Shown: in pieces, positions 1-7,914 of the stretch | Position numbering within the stretch: position 1 is the stretch's first letter | How the letters are laid out: each line of letters starts with the position of its first letter | Assembly: GCF_011405515.1 (NCBI RefSeq) | Contig: NZ_AP022671.1 | Span: 2,976,001 to 3,040,000 of the forward strand | Reading direction: 5' to 3' | Source of the DNA: Nitrospira sp. KM1 | GTDB lineage: Bacteria; Nitrospirota; Nitrospiria; Nitrospirales; Nitrospiraceae | Length of the DNA: 64,000 nucleotides | Made by a program: the position numbers and the translations under genes | Notes under the pieces: model-generated | What the model was told of the DNA's origin: nothing | Databases searched by the model: none | The model's input: only the letters and a program-made list of their open reading frames with translations

Positions 1-16
1 GACGGGAGACCATCCG

Positions 17-1204
17 ATGAATTCCCTCACCGTCACTGCGATGACGACGGTCAATCCTCTCGGTCGCGGTCTCGCCGCGACCTGGGACGGGCTGTATCAA
101 AACCGGCACGGACTGCGGCCCAACGATTTTGAGGACGCCGCCATCGACACCTGGATCGGGCGAGTCGACGGACTGGAGAAAGAACCGCTCGAAGGAAACC
201 TGGCTGACTTCGATTGTCGCAACAACCGGCTGGCGGTCATCGCCTTGCGGCAAGACGGATTCGAACAGGCCGTCGCACGAGCGCGTACAAAATACGGCGC
301 GGATCGCATCGGTGTGCTGGTCGGAACGACCACCTCCGGGATTCTCGAAACAGAGATGGCCTACCGCCAGCGAGGTTCACGGAATGGAAATCTGCCGCCC
401 ACGTTACGCTACCGGTGCACCCAAAACGTCTTTTCGGTCAGCGACGTCGCCCGGCGCCACTTGTGTCTGAACGGCCCGGCCGCGTCCGTCTCGACGGCCT
501 GTTCGTCCAGCGCCAAGGTATTTGCCAGTGCGTCCCGCTGGATCGAGGCCGGGTTGTGCGACGCCGTCGTCACGGGCGGGGTCGACAGTCTGTGCCTCAT
601 GACGCTGTACGGGTTTTCATCGCTCGGACTGCTTTCCGACATGCCGTGCCGACCCTGCGATGTGCATCGCAACGGTTTGTCCATCGGAGAGGCGGCAGGA
701 TTCGCATTACTGGAACGGACTCATGAGGCCGACGGCGACATTGTGTTCCTGGGATACGGAGAAAGCACCGATGCCTATCATATGTCGACACCTCACCCGG
801 AAGGAACGGGTGCGGCCGCGGCAATGCAACAGGCTTTGCAGTGCGCCGGCTTGACGCCGAGGGACATCGACTACGTCAATATGCATGGCACCGGCACACA
901 GGCCAATGATCGCGCTGAAGATCAAGCGATCGAACGGACGTTCGGCAAACGGACGCCGTGCAGTTCGACCAAGGGCGGAACCGGCCATACCCTGGGCGCG
1001 GCAGGCATCGTGGAAGCGATTCTGACGATCTTCTGCCTTCGGTATGGGCTGCTGCCGGGAATCATTCATACGCGGCAACTCGACCCGGATTTTCGCAGTC
1101 GGATTCTCCTCCAAAGCGAACGGCGACCGGTACGGTTTGCCATGAGCAACTCCTTCGGGTTCGGCGGCAACAACTGCAGCCTCATTTTTGGAAGGACGGG
1201 CTGA
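17..1204 (+). CDS. Beta-ketoacyl-ACP synthase (KAS II-like) of an aryl-polyene-type cluster
   Basis: Condensing enzyme expected to extend an ACP-bound chain by decarboxylative Claisen condensation. The 395-residue protein has the thiolase-fold triad Cys162 (in TACSSS), His290 (in MHGTGT) and His324 (in GTGHTLGAAG), as in FabF. It is slightly shorter than housekeeping FabF, and is followed directly by a chain-length-factor-like partner, which points to a type II aryl polyene/flexirubin system rather than primary fatty acid synthesis. GGGAG lies 7 bases before the ATG. The stop overlaps the next start (TGATG), so translation is probably coupled. The product is not predictable because the cluster continues left of the window. 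Confidence 0.9.
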   Translation: MNSLTVTAMTTVNPLGRGLAATWDGLYQNRHGLRPNDFEDAAIDTWIGRVDGLEKEPLEGNLADFDCRNNRLAVIALRQDGFEQAVARARTKYGADRIGVLVGTTTSGILETEMAYRQRGSRNGNLPPTLRYRCTQNVFSVSDVARRHLCLNGPAASVSTACSSSAKVFASASRWIEAGLCDAVVTGGVDSLCLMTLYGFSSLGLLSDMPCRPCDVHRNGLSIGEAAGFALLERTHEADGDIVFLGYGESTDAYHMSTPHPEGTGAAAAMQQALQCAGLTPRDIDYVNMHGTGTQANDRAEDQAIERTFGKRTPCSSTKGGTGHTLGAAGIVEAILTIFCLRYGLLPGIIHTRQLDPDFRSRILLQSERRPVRFAMSNSFGFGGNNCSLIFGRTG

Positions 1205-2001
1205 TGCAGCTCTATGTGCAAAGTGTGGGGCTCATGGGGCCTGGATTGAACGGCTGGGTCTCGACGCAACCGATTCTGACCGGCTCCGCTCCCTACCGGT
1301 TCGGCGATACGCCTCGGGTTGTCCCGAGCATCTTGCCGGCGACGGAGCGCCGCCGCAGCAGCGACGCGGTCAGATTGGCCATTGCCGCCGCCGAGGAAGC
1401 CTTGCGGGGCAGCGAGATTACGGGCAACGAGACGGCGACGGTGTTTGCGTCTTCGGACGGCGACGGGTATATCACGCATCAGATCTGTGAGGCATTGACG
1501 ACGCGCGAGAAGGAGATTTCGCCGACTTCGTTTCACAATTCGGTGTACAACGCCCCGGCCGGCTACTGGAGTATCGCCATCGGGTCACGGCTGGGATCGA
1601 CAAGTCTCTGCGCCTTCGACGGCTCGTTTGTCGCCGGCCTCCTGGAAGCCGCCGCTCAAACGTGCGTCGATCATCGGCCGGTCATGCTGATCGCGTCGGA
1701 TCTCCCGTTTCCCTTTCCCCTGTATGCCCTTCGGCCTATCGAGCACGCGTTCTCCGTCGCCATTCTGATGACGCCCGATGCCGGCAGGGGCGCGTTGATG
1801 CAATGGCAGATTCAGATCGGCGCCCGCGAGCCGGCCACGTCTGATCCGGCGGGATTGCCGGCCGGCCTGTACCGTAACCCCGCCGCTCGCTGTTTGCCGT
1901 TGCTGCGGACGCTGGCCTGCCGCTCGACGGAAACCGTGGTTCTCGACTATCTCGACAATAACAGCGTGACCGTGTCTTGCCAGCCGGTGGTGCCGTCATG
2001 A
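1204..2001 (+). CDS. Beta-ketoacyl synthase chain-length factor (KS-beta-like)
   Basis: A 265-residue, truncated ketosynthase-like protein that probably pairs with the preceding ketosynthase to set chain length. The region matching the active-site loop reads SLCAFDGSF, not TACSSS, and the HGTGT and GTGHT histidine motifs are absent, so it should not condense on its own. The size and position match the chain-length-factor family seen in aryl polyene clusters. The ATG overlaps the upstream stop by one base, and the gene overlaps the next by four (ATGA). A longer reading frame extends upstream but would run into the ketosynthase gene, so the start at 1204 is preferred. Confidence 0.8.
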   Translation: MQLYVQSVGLMGPGLNGWVSTQPILTGSAPYRFGDTPRVVPSILPATERRRSSDAVRLAIAAAEEALRGSEITGNETATVFASSDGDGYITHQICEALTTREKEISPTSFHNSVYNAPAGYWSIAIGSRLGSTSLCAFDGSFVAGLLEAAAQTCVDHRPVMLIASDLPFPFPLYALRPIEHAFSVAILMTPDAGRGALMQWQIQIGAREPATSDPAGLPAGLYRNPAARCLPLLRTLACRSTETVVLDYLDNNSVTVSCQPVVPS

Positions 2002-2474
2002 AATCGTCGTCACCCAACATTGCGGACCTCATTCCGCACCAGGGAAGCATGTGCCTGCTCGATTCGGTGGAAACATGGGATGACGAACATATCGTGTGTC
2101 TTGCGACGAGTCATCGCCGCCTCGATAATCCGCTCAGGGACGGCAGCGGATTGCGTGCGCTCTGCGCCATCGAGTACGGCGCTCAGGCGATTGCCGCTCA
2201 TGCGTTCCTGACGCAGGCGTCGCCCGGTGGCCGATCGGGAATCGGACTGTTGGCGGCGGCGCGCGATGTGATTGCTACCGTCTCGCATCTGGATAACGTT
2301 GACGGCCCTTTGACGATTCGTGCGCAGGCTGTGTTGCGATTCGATCGGGGGAACATCTACGACGTGGCGATTCAGTACCGTGAGCGGCCGCTGCTCACGG
2401 GTCGGCTGACGGTCGTATTGGTGAATGCATCGGTTGAACGGAAGCCCGTGAATCAAGGAGGTGACGAACGATGA
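1998..2474 (+). CDS. Hotdog-fold 3-hydroxyacyl-ACP dehydratase (ApeP/FabZ-like)
   Basis: A 158-residue hotdog protein expected to remove water from the 3-hydroxyacyl-ACP intermediate, making the conjugated double bonds of a polyene. The N-terminal IPHQGSMCLLDSV segment resembles the FabZ/FabA PHR-x-P-x-L-L-D signature, with the likely catalytic His in PHQG. Family assignment rests on this motif, the size and the position between chain-length factor and ketoreductase, the same gene set as aryl polyene clusters. It overlaps both neighbours by four bases. Confidence 0.75.
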   Translation: MKSSSPNIADLIPHQGSMCLLDSVETWDDEHIVCLATSHRRLDNPLRDGSGLRALCAIEYGAQAIAAHAFLTQASPGGRSGIGLLAAARDVIATVSHLDNVDGPLTIRAQAVLRFDRGNIYDVAIQYRERPLLTGRLTVVLVNASVERKPVNQGGDER

Positions 2475-3193
2475 GCAAACGTGCTCTCGTCACAGGTGGA
2501 AGCGGCGAGATCGGCTCGGCGATCTGTCACGAACTCGCGGCCGCGGGGTTCGAGGTCATCGTGCACGGCTATCAGCGTGCCGAGCGCGCTCGAGCCGTGG
2601 TGGAAGCCATTCGGGCCAAAGGAGGCGCTGCCGAGGCTGTGTGTTTCGATGTGACGAATGCAGAGGAGACGTCGCGGGTATTGGAAGGTCTCAAGACGAC
2701 CGGCACCATTCAAGTGCTGGTCAATAACGCCGGCATGTATCACGACGCCGTGATGGCCGGGATGACCGTTGAACAATGGAGGTCCGTGATCGACGTTTCC
2801 CTGAACGGATTCTTCCATGTCACGCAACCCTTGCTGCTTCCGATGATTCAAAGCCGCTGGGGCCGCATCGTGAACATTACTTCGATCAGCGGGTTGATCG
2901 GGAATCGGGGACAGGTCAACTATGCCGCCGCGAAGGCGGGGCTCCATGGCGCGACGAAGGCGCTGGCCGTGGAGCTGGCATCCCGTGGCATTACGGTGAA
3001 TGCCGTGGCCCCGGGAGTTATTGCCACTCTCGGCACGGAGGAACTCTTCACGCCGGAGGCCGTCGCCCGTCTCGTCCCGATGAAGCGGGCCGGCGCTCCT
3101 TTCGAGGTCGCCAGCCTCGTAGCCTACCTGGCGTCGGAGGCCGCCGCATACGTCTCCGGTCAGATTATTTCCATCAATGGAGCGATGGCATGA
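2471..3193 (+). CDS. 3-oxoacyl-ACP reductase (SDR family, FabG-like)
   Basis: NADPH-dependent ketoreductase of 240 residues in the classical short-chain dehydrogenase fold. The TGGSGEIGSAI nucleotide-binding motif is near residue 8, followed by NNAG, ITSISG with the catalytic Ser, and YAAAK with the catalytic Tyr and Lys. A strong AAGGAGGTGA ribosome-binding site lies inside the end of the dehydratase gene. It overlaps the following glycosyltransferase by four bases, so KS, CLF, DH, KR and GT form one translationally coupled run. The role in polyene synthesis is inferred from context. Confidence 0.9.
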   Translation: MSKRALVTGGSGEIGSAICHELAAAGFEVIVHGYQRAERARAVVEAIRAKGGAAEAVCFDVTNAEETSRVLEGLKTTGTIQVLVNNAGMYHDAVMAGMTVEQWRSVIDVSLNGFFHVTQPLLLPMIQSRWGRIVNITSISGLIGNRGQVNYAAAKAGLHGATKALAVELASRGITVNAVAPGVIATLGTEELFTPEAVARLVPMKRAGAPFEVASLVAYLASEAAAYVSGQIISINGAMA

Positions 3194-5259
3194 ATCGATC
3201 GTCGGACGGTGTCGCCGCCGTGATCCCCGCGTACAACGAGGCTTCCACCATCCATCGCATTGCCGCAGGCGCGCTTGAATACGTCCCGCGTGTGGTTGTG
3301 GTGGATGATGGTTCATCGGATGACACGGCGGATCGGCTGCGCGGCCTTCCCGTCACCATTCTTCGCCAACCGGGTAATTTGGGCAAAGCCGCGGCCCTTT
3401 GGCGGGGTGCGCAGCATGCGATCGCGCTCGAAGCGGATGCGATCATCACCCTGGACGGAGACGGACAGCACAATCCGCAGGACATTCCTGCACTGATTGC
3501 GATGCACCGGCGAAACTCCGGCGCGATCATATTGGGGTCACGGCGGCACCACGCCGGAAAAATCCCGCTTGTCCGTTACCTTGCCAATCGTCTGGCGGAC
3601 TTTTGGATCTCATCGGCGGGTGGACGAGCCGTTCGAGACAGTCAATCGGGATTCCGCATATATCCGGCTGACGTCTTGCGTGTGTTGGGAGCCCGCTGTG
3701 ATCGGACAGCCGGCTTCGTGTTCGAAAGCGAAATCCTGATCGAAGCGGGTCGCCACGGTGTCCCCATCCATTCGGTACCGATATCGGTGGAATACGGGCG
3801 GCATCTTCGGCGCAGCCATTTCCGGCAGGTCCGCGACGTCAGCCGCATCACGCGCATGGTAACCCGCAAACTGCTCGGGCGCCGCAGGGAGATATCGAGA
3901 CCTCCTGAGGATCGAATCGAGGAAGCGACGCTCTCACCTACAGCTCCGTCCGTCTCGAGGCGAGCCCACGGGTCATCTTTTCGCCGCCGGATCCTGTTCG
4001 TCGCCGAATCCGTCAGTCTGGCGCACGTCGCACGGACAGTCGCCCTGGCACGGACTCTTGATCCGGAACTGTACGACCTGCATATGGCCTGTGATCCAAG
4101 ATACCTCCCGCTGTTTGGATCACTCCATCCAACTCTCCACCATATCCGGTCCATTACATCGGAGCAGTTTCAAGAGCGGCTGCGCACCGGAAGCCCGCTC
4201 TACTCGTCCGATGAACTCCGAGCCTATGTGTCGGAAGAGTTGCGCCTCCTGGCTGATCTGAATCCCCATGCGGTCGTGGGTGACTTCCGCTTGTCGCTGT
4301 CGGTCAGCGCCCGTGTAGTACGGATTCCCTATTTGACCGTCACCAATGCCCATTGGAGTCCCTATGCTCCATCGCGATACGTCGTTCCCGAGCTGACGAT
4401 GACCGATCGATTGGGAGTGCGCGCGGGGCAATGGTGCTTCGACCTGATCCGGCCATTGATCTTTGTGCAGCAATCGTGGGCTTTGAACAACGTGAGACGA
4501 GAATACGGTTTGCCCTCTCTGGATTATACGTTGCCGCACGTGTTTACCGATGCGGACGAGACCCTCTATGCCGACCTCCCCAAACTCGTTCCCACGTTCG
4601 ACTGTCCGGCGCACCATCACTATATCGGGCCGGTGCTCTGGTCCCCGCCCACGCGGCCGTCTTGGTGGAAAGGGATTTCAAAAGACCGGCCGATCGTCTA
4701 TGTGAGTTTGGGATCGACCGGTCCTCATGACCTTCTCAATACGGTCTTGGAGACCCTTGAGGTTCTCGGCCTCTGCGGAATGGTCTCGACGGCGGGGAAA
4801 CCCGCTCCGTCTAGCATCCCCGATCACGTGTTTCTGTCGCCGTTTGTTCCCGGTCTGGAAGCGGCGGAACGTTCGGCACTCATTATTTGCAACGGCGGCA
4901 GCGCGACTGTCTATCAGGCGTTGACCGCCGGGATTCCCGTCCTGGGAATCCCGAGCAACCTGGATCAGTTCCTGATGATGGAATATGCCGCACGGGCCGG
5001 GACCGGCGCATATGTCCGGCCACGCGAGGCAGCCGTGCAGGATCTGGCTCCCATCCTTCACGACCTTCTCACTGATCCTGAATATCGTAGCAAGGCCGAA
5101 ACCTTCAAAGGTCTGATCCGTTCAGGAGACGGCTGTACTTCGTTGGATGCGATCCTCCGCAGACGGCTGAATATGAATTCGAACGGCGATGCATCATCTC
5201 CGGCTGAAAGGCGCCGCGCGTCTCACGACGCGGCGTCCGGTTCTCACTCGGCAGCCTGA
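3190..5259 (+). CDS. GT2-GT1 fusion glycosyltransferase
   Basis: A 689-residue two-domain protein. Residues 1 to about 220 are a family 2 glycosyltransferase of the polyprenyl-phosphate mannose synthase kind: VVVVDDGSSDDT (36-46), DGDGQ as the DxD metal site (89-93) and DSQSGFRIYP. A charged, Pro-rich linker follows. From about residue 270 it is a GT1 UDP-glycosyltransferase: SLAHVAR near its start with a candidate catalytic His, VSLGSTGP, and a C-terminal donor-site motif with NGGSATVYQALTAG and SNLDQ. The start at 3190 overlaps the ketoreductase stop (ATGA). No membrane helix is obvious. Context suggests glycosylation of a polyene lipid, which is inference; the acceptor is unknown. Confidence 0.85.
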   Translation: MNRSSDGVAAVIPAYNEASTIHRIAAGALEYVPRVVVVDDGSSDDTADRLRGLPVTILRQPGNLGKAAALWRGAQHAIALEADAIITLDGDGQHNPQDIPALIAMHRRNSGAIILGSRRHHAGKIPLVRYLANRLADFWISSAGGRAVRDSQSGFRIYPADVLRVLGARCDRTAGFVFESEILIEAGRHGVPIHSVPISVEYGRHLRRSHFRQVRDVSRITRMVTRKLLGRRREISRPPEDRIEEATLSPTAPSVSRRAHGSSFRRRILFVAESVSLAHVARTVALARTLDPELYDLHMACDPRYLPLFGSLHPTLHHIRSITSEQFQERLRTGSPLYSSDELRAYVSEELRLLADLNPHAVVGDFRLSLSVSARVVRIPYLTVTNAHWSPYAPSRYVVPELTMTDRLGVRAGQWCFDLIRPLIFVQQSWALNNVRREYGLPSLDYTLPHVFTDADETLYADLPKLVPTFDCPAHHHYIGPVLWSPPTRPSWWKGISKDRPIVYVSLGSTGPHDLLNTVLETLEVLGLCGMVSTAGKPAPSSIPDHVFLSPFVPGLEAAERSALIICNGGSATVYQALTAGIPVLGIPSNLDQFLMMEYAARAGTGAYVRPREAAVQDLAPILHDLLTDPEYRSKAETFKGLIRSGDGCTSLDAILRRRLNMNSNGDASSPAERRRASHDAASGSHSAA

Positions 5260-5388
5260 TCGGCTCGCTGATCCTCTCAACAATTCCTCGCATGTTCTGA
5301 CGGCTTGCTGCGGACCTTGCAGGGCCTGGGGGGAATTACTAGAATGGCGGCGTTCATGCCGGTTTTCACCTGCTTCCAAGGAGTTCGT

Positions 5389-7890
5389 ATGCCGCCGAAA
5401 AAGAAGCCTTCCGTCGGGCCCAAACAGGGCGGGACAAAACAGATAGCCGAAACGATGTCCGCTCCCTCGACGCAGGATTTCGAAAAACTCGGCGTATTAT
5501 ATCTGGGCCGCCCGTACGATCCTGAGGCTAAACAGCCAAAACCGGGATGGTTCCTCTACGACTCAAAAGATCTGGTCACCCACGCGGTGTGCGTTGGTAT
5601 GACCGGAAGTGGAAAGACCGGCCTCTGCTTATCTCTGCTCGAAGAAGCGGCTATCGACGGTATTCCGGCCATCATCATTGATCCCAAAGGCGACCTTGGG
5701 AATCTTCTGCTTACCTTCCCCGATCTCAAAGGTGAAGACTTTCAGCCCTGGATCAATGAGGACGATGCAAAAAAGAAGGGCTTGTCCACTGCTGATTATG
5801 CCAAAGCTCAGGCAGAATTGTGGGCGAGCGGTCTGGCCGCGTGGAACCAGGACGGCGCACGCATCCGTCGCTTGCGGGATGCCGCCGAGTTCGCCATCTA
5901 TACGCCGGGAAGCCAGGCGGGGTTGCCGGTTTCGATTTTGAAATCCTTTGCGGCGCCGCCGGGCGACGTCCTGAGCGATGCCGAGGTCCTGCGGGAACGA
6001 ATCATGACTACGACGACGGGTCTCTTGGGCCTGCTCGGAGTCGAAGCCGATCCGATACGGAGCCGCGAGCACATTCTCCTATCAACGATTCTGGATCATT
6101 TCTGGAGGCAACAACAGGATCTCGATCTTGCGGCTCTGGTCCGGGCTATTCAAACACCCCCGGTGAACACCGTCGGAGTGATGGACCTGGATGCCTTCTT
6201 CCCCGCCAAGGAACGGTTTGCATTGGCGATGAAGATGAACAATCTCCTTGCCTCGCCGGGATTTCAGGCGTGGATGGAAGGAGAGGCACTGGATATCCAG
6301 CAGCTGCTGTACAGTCCTGCAGGAAAGCCCAGAATGGCGATCTTTTCGATCGCACACCTCAGCGATGCGGAACGGATGTTTTTTGTTACGCTGCTTCTGA
6401 GTCAAATGATCGGGTGGATGCGGGCGCAATCCGGGACGACAAGTCTTCGGGCCCTGCTCTACATGGACGAAATATTCGGATATTTTCCGCCGGTGAGGAA
6501 TCCACCGTCGAAATTGCCGTTGCTCACGTTACTGAAGCAGGCACGGGCGTTCGGGCTTGGCGTCGTGCTGGCCACGCAAAACCCGGTCGATCTCGACTAC
6601 AAAGGGTTGGCCAATACGGGGACCTGGTTCATCGGCCGTTTGCAAACGGAGCGGGACAAGGCACGCGTCCTCGAAGGGTTGGAAGGCGCATCCTCGGGAG
6701 CGGGAATGAAGTTTGACAGAGCCCGCATGGAGAGTCTGCTGGCCGGCTTGGGGAATCGTATTTTTCTGATGAACAATGTGCACGAAGACGAACCCGTCGT
6801 GTTTGAATCCCGGTGGTGTCTCTCGTATTTGCGCGGCCCGCTCACTCGCGCGCAAATCAAGCAGCTCATGGACCTCCAACGGTCTGACGCCGCTCTGCCG
6901 TCATCGTCGGGCAAGGTGGCGCTTCGTGAGCAGGGTGGCGCTCGCCCTTCCGTTGCGCCTGACGTGCCTCAGTTTGTCGTCCCGGTCAGAGGCTCGCGCC
7001 CGAACAATGCCGGGCTGGTCTATCGGCCGATGGTCATGGGAAGCGGTCGGCTCAGGTTCGTCGATGCCAAAAGCGAAGTAGACGACGTGAGGGAAGTGAC
7101 GCGGCTGGCCGAGTTCGGAGACGGCGCCGTGACGGTCGACTGGGATCAGGCGTCGGCCCTCAACGTTTCCGTGACTGATTTGGAATCCGTTCCGGACGAG
7201 ACCGCCCGATTTCTTCCACTCCCTTCTGCGGGAGCAAAAGCGAAAAGCTATGCCGGATGGAACAAAGAGTTCGGTGCCTGGTTGTTCCGTACACAAGGCA
7301 TAGCGGTGCTCAAAAGCCCAAGTACCGGCGCGGCGTCCAAGCCGGGAGAGTCCGAGCGGGATTTCCGCGTGCGATTGCAGCAAGCCGGCCGCGAGCACCG
7401 TGATGAGGCCGCCGAGTCGCTGAGGCGTAAGTATGCTCCGAAAATCGCCTCATTGCAGGAGCGTATCCGCCGAGCCGAGCAGATGCAGGAACGTCAACAG
7501 GCGGAGTCGCGATCGAGCCAGTTGCAGGCCGCAGTTTCGGTCGGAGCCTCCATCCTCGGCGCTTTCCTGGGACGAAAAACGTTGAGCGCAACCAACATCG
7601 GCCGCGCGACGACCGCCATCCGTGGAGCGGGCCGCGTGTTGAAGGAGGCGCAGGACGTCAGCCAGGCACAGGAGACTGTCACCGCGTTGCGGCAACAACT
7701 GTCCGAGTTGGAGAGGCAATTCGAATCCGAACGGGAAGCCCTCTCAGCCGCGACCGATCCGCTCGGTGAGAAACTCGACGTGGTGTCGATCCGGCCGAAC
7801 AAAACCAACATTGCGGTCAAGCTCGTCGCCCTGGTCTGGGTCCCCTACTGGGAAGATGGACAAGGATTGATGACCGCAGCCTATGAATGA
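5389..7890 (+). CDS. HerA/DUF87-like ATP-binding protein
   Basis: An 833-residue ATPase of the FtsK/HerA superfamily, a fold that pumps or remodels DNA. Walker A is GMTGSGKT (residues 70-77), followed by IIDPKGDLGNLL. Walker B-like LLYMDEIFGYFPP and an ATQNP sensor segment come later. The last 250 residues differ: a Glu/Arg-rich coiled coil, a Gly/Ala-rich stretch (VSVGASILGAFLG), then a second coiled coil. The ATG at 5389 follows AAGGAG seven bases upstream, so the upstream in-frame codons are unlikely to be used. It is monocistronic, after a 129-bp gap with nothing else recognised, and convergent with the patatin operon. No NurA nuclease partner is adjacent. Its substrate is unknown. Confidence 0.8.
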   Translation: MPPKKKPSVGPKQGGTKQIAETMSAPSTQDFEKLGVLYLGRPYDPEAKQPKPGWFLYDSKDLVTHAVCVGMTGSGKTGLCLSLLEEAAIDGIPAIIIDPKGDLGNLLLTFPDLKGEDFQPWINEDDAKKKGLSTADYAKAQAELWASGLAAWNQDGARIRRLRDAAEFAIYTPGSQAGLPVSILKSFAAPPGDVLSDAEVLRERIMTTTTGLLGLLGVEADPIRSREHILLSTILDHFWRQQQDLDLAALVRAIQTPPVNTVGVMDLDAFFPAKERFALAMKMNNLLASPGFQAWMEGEALDIQQLLYSPAGKPRMAIFSIAHLSDAERMFFVTLLLSQMIGWMRAQSGTTSLRALLYMDEIFGYFPPVRNPPSKLPLLTLLKQARAFGLGVVLATQNPVDLDYKGLANTGTWFIGRLQTERDKARVLEGLEGASSGAGMKFDRARMESLLAGLGNRIFLMNNVHEDEPVVFESRWCLSYLRGPLTRAQIKQLMDLQRSDAALPSSSGKVALREQGGARPSVAPDVPQFVVPVRGSRPNNAGLVYRPMVMGSGRLRFVDAKSEVDDVREVTRLAEFGDGAVTVDWDQASALNVSVTDLESVPDETARFLPLPSAGAKAKSYAGWNKEFGAWLFRTQGIAVLKSPSTGAASKPGESERDFRVRLQQAGREHRDEAAESLRRKYAPKIASLQERIRRAEQMQERQQAESRSSQLQAAVSVGASILGAFLGRKTLSATNIGRATTAIRGAGRVLKEAQDVSQAQETVTALRQQLSELERQFESEREALSAATDPLGEKLDVVSIRPNKTNIAVKLVALVWVPYWEDGQGLMTAAYE

Positions 7891-7914
7891 CCGTCTTCCC
7901 TTTCTGCGCCGACC

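Noticed and set aside
2453-3316. 287-codon open frame on the minus strand over the ketoreductase gene
   Set aside because: The plus strand encodes a complete SDR enzyme with all motifs; the antisense product is Arg/His-rich and has no recognisable domain.
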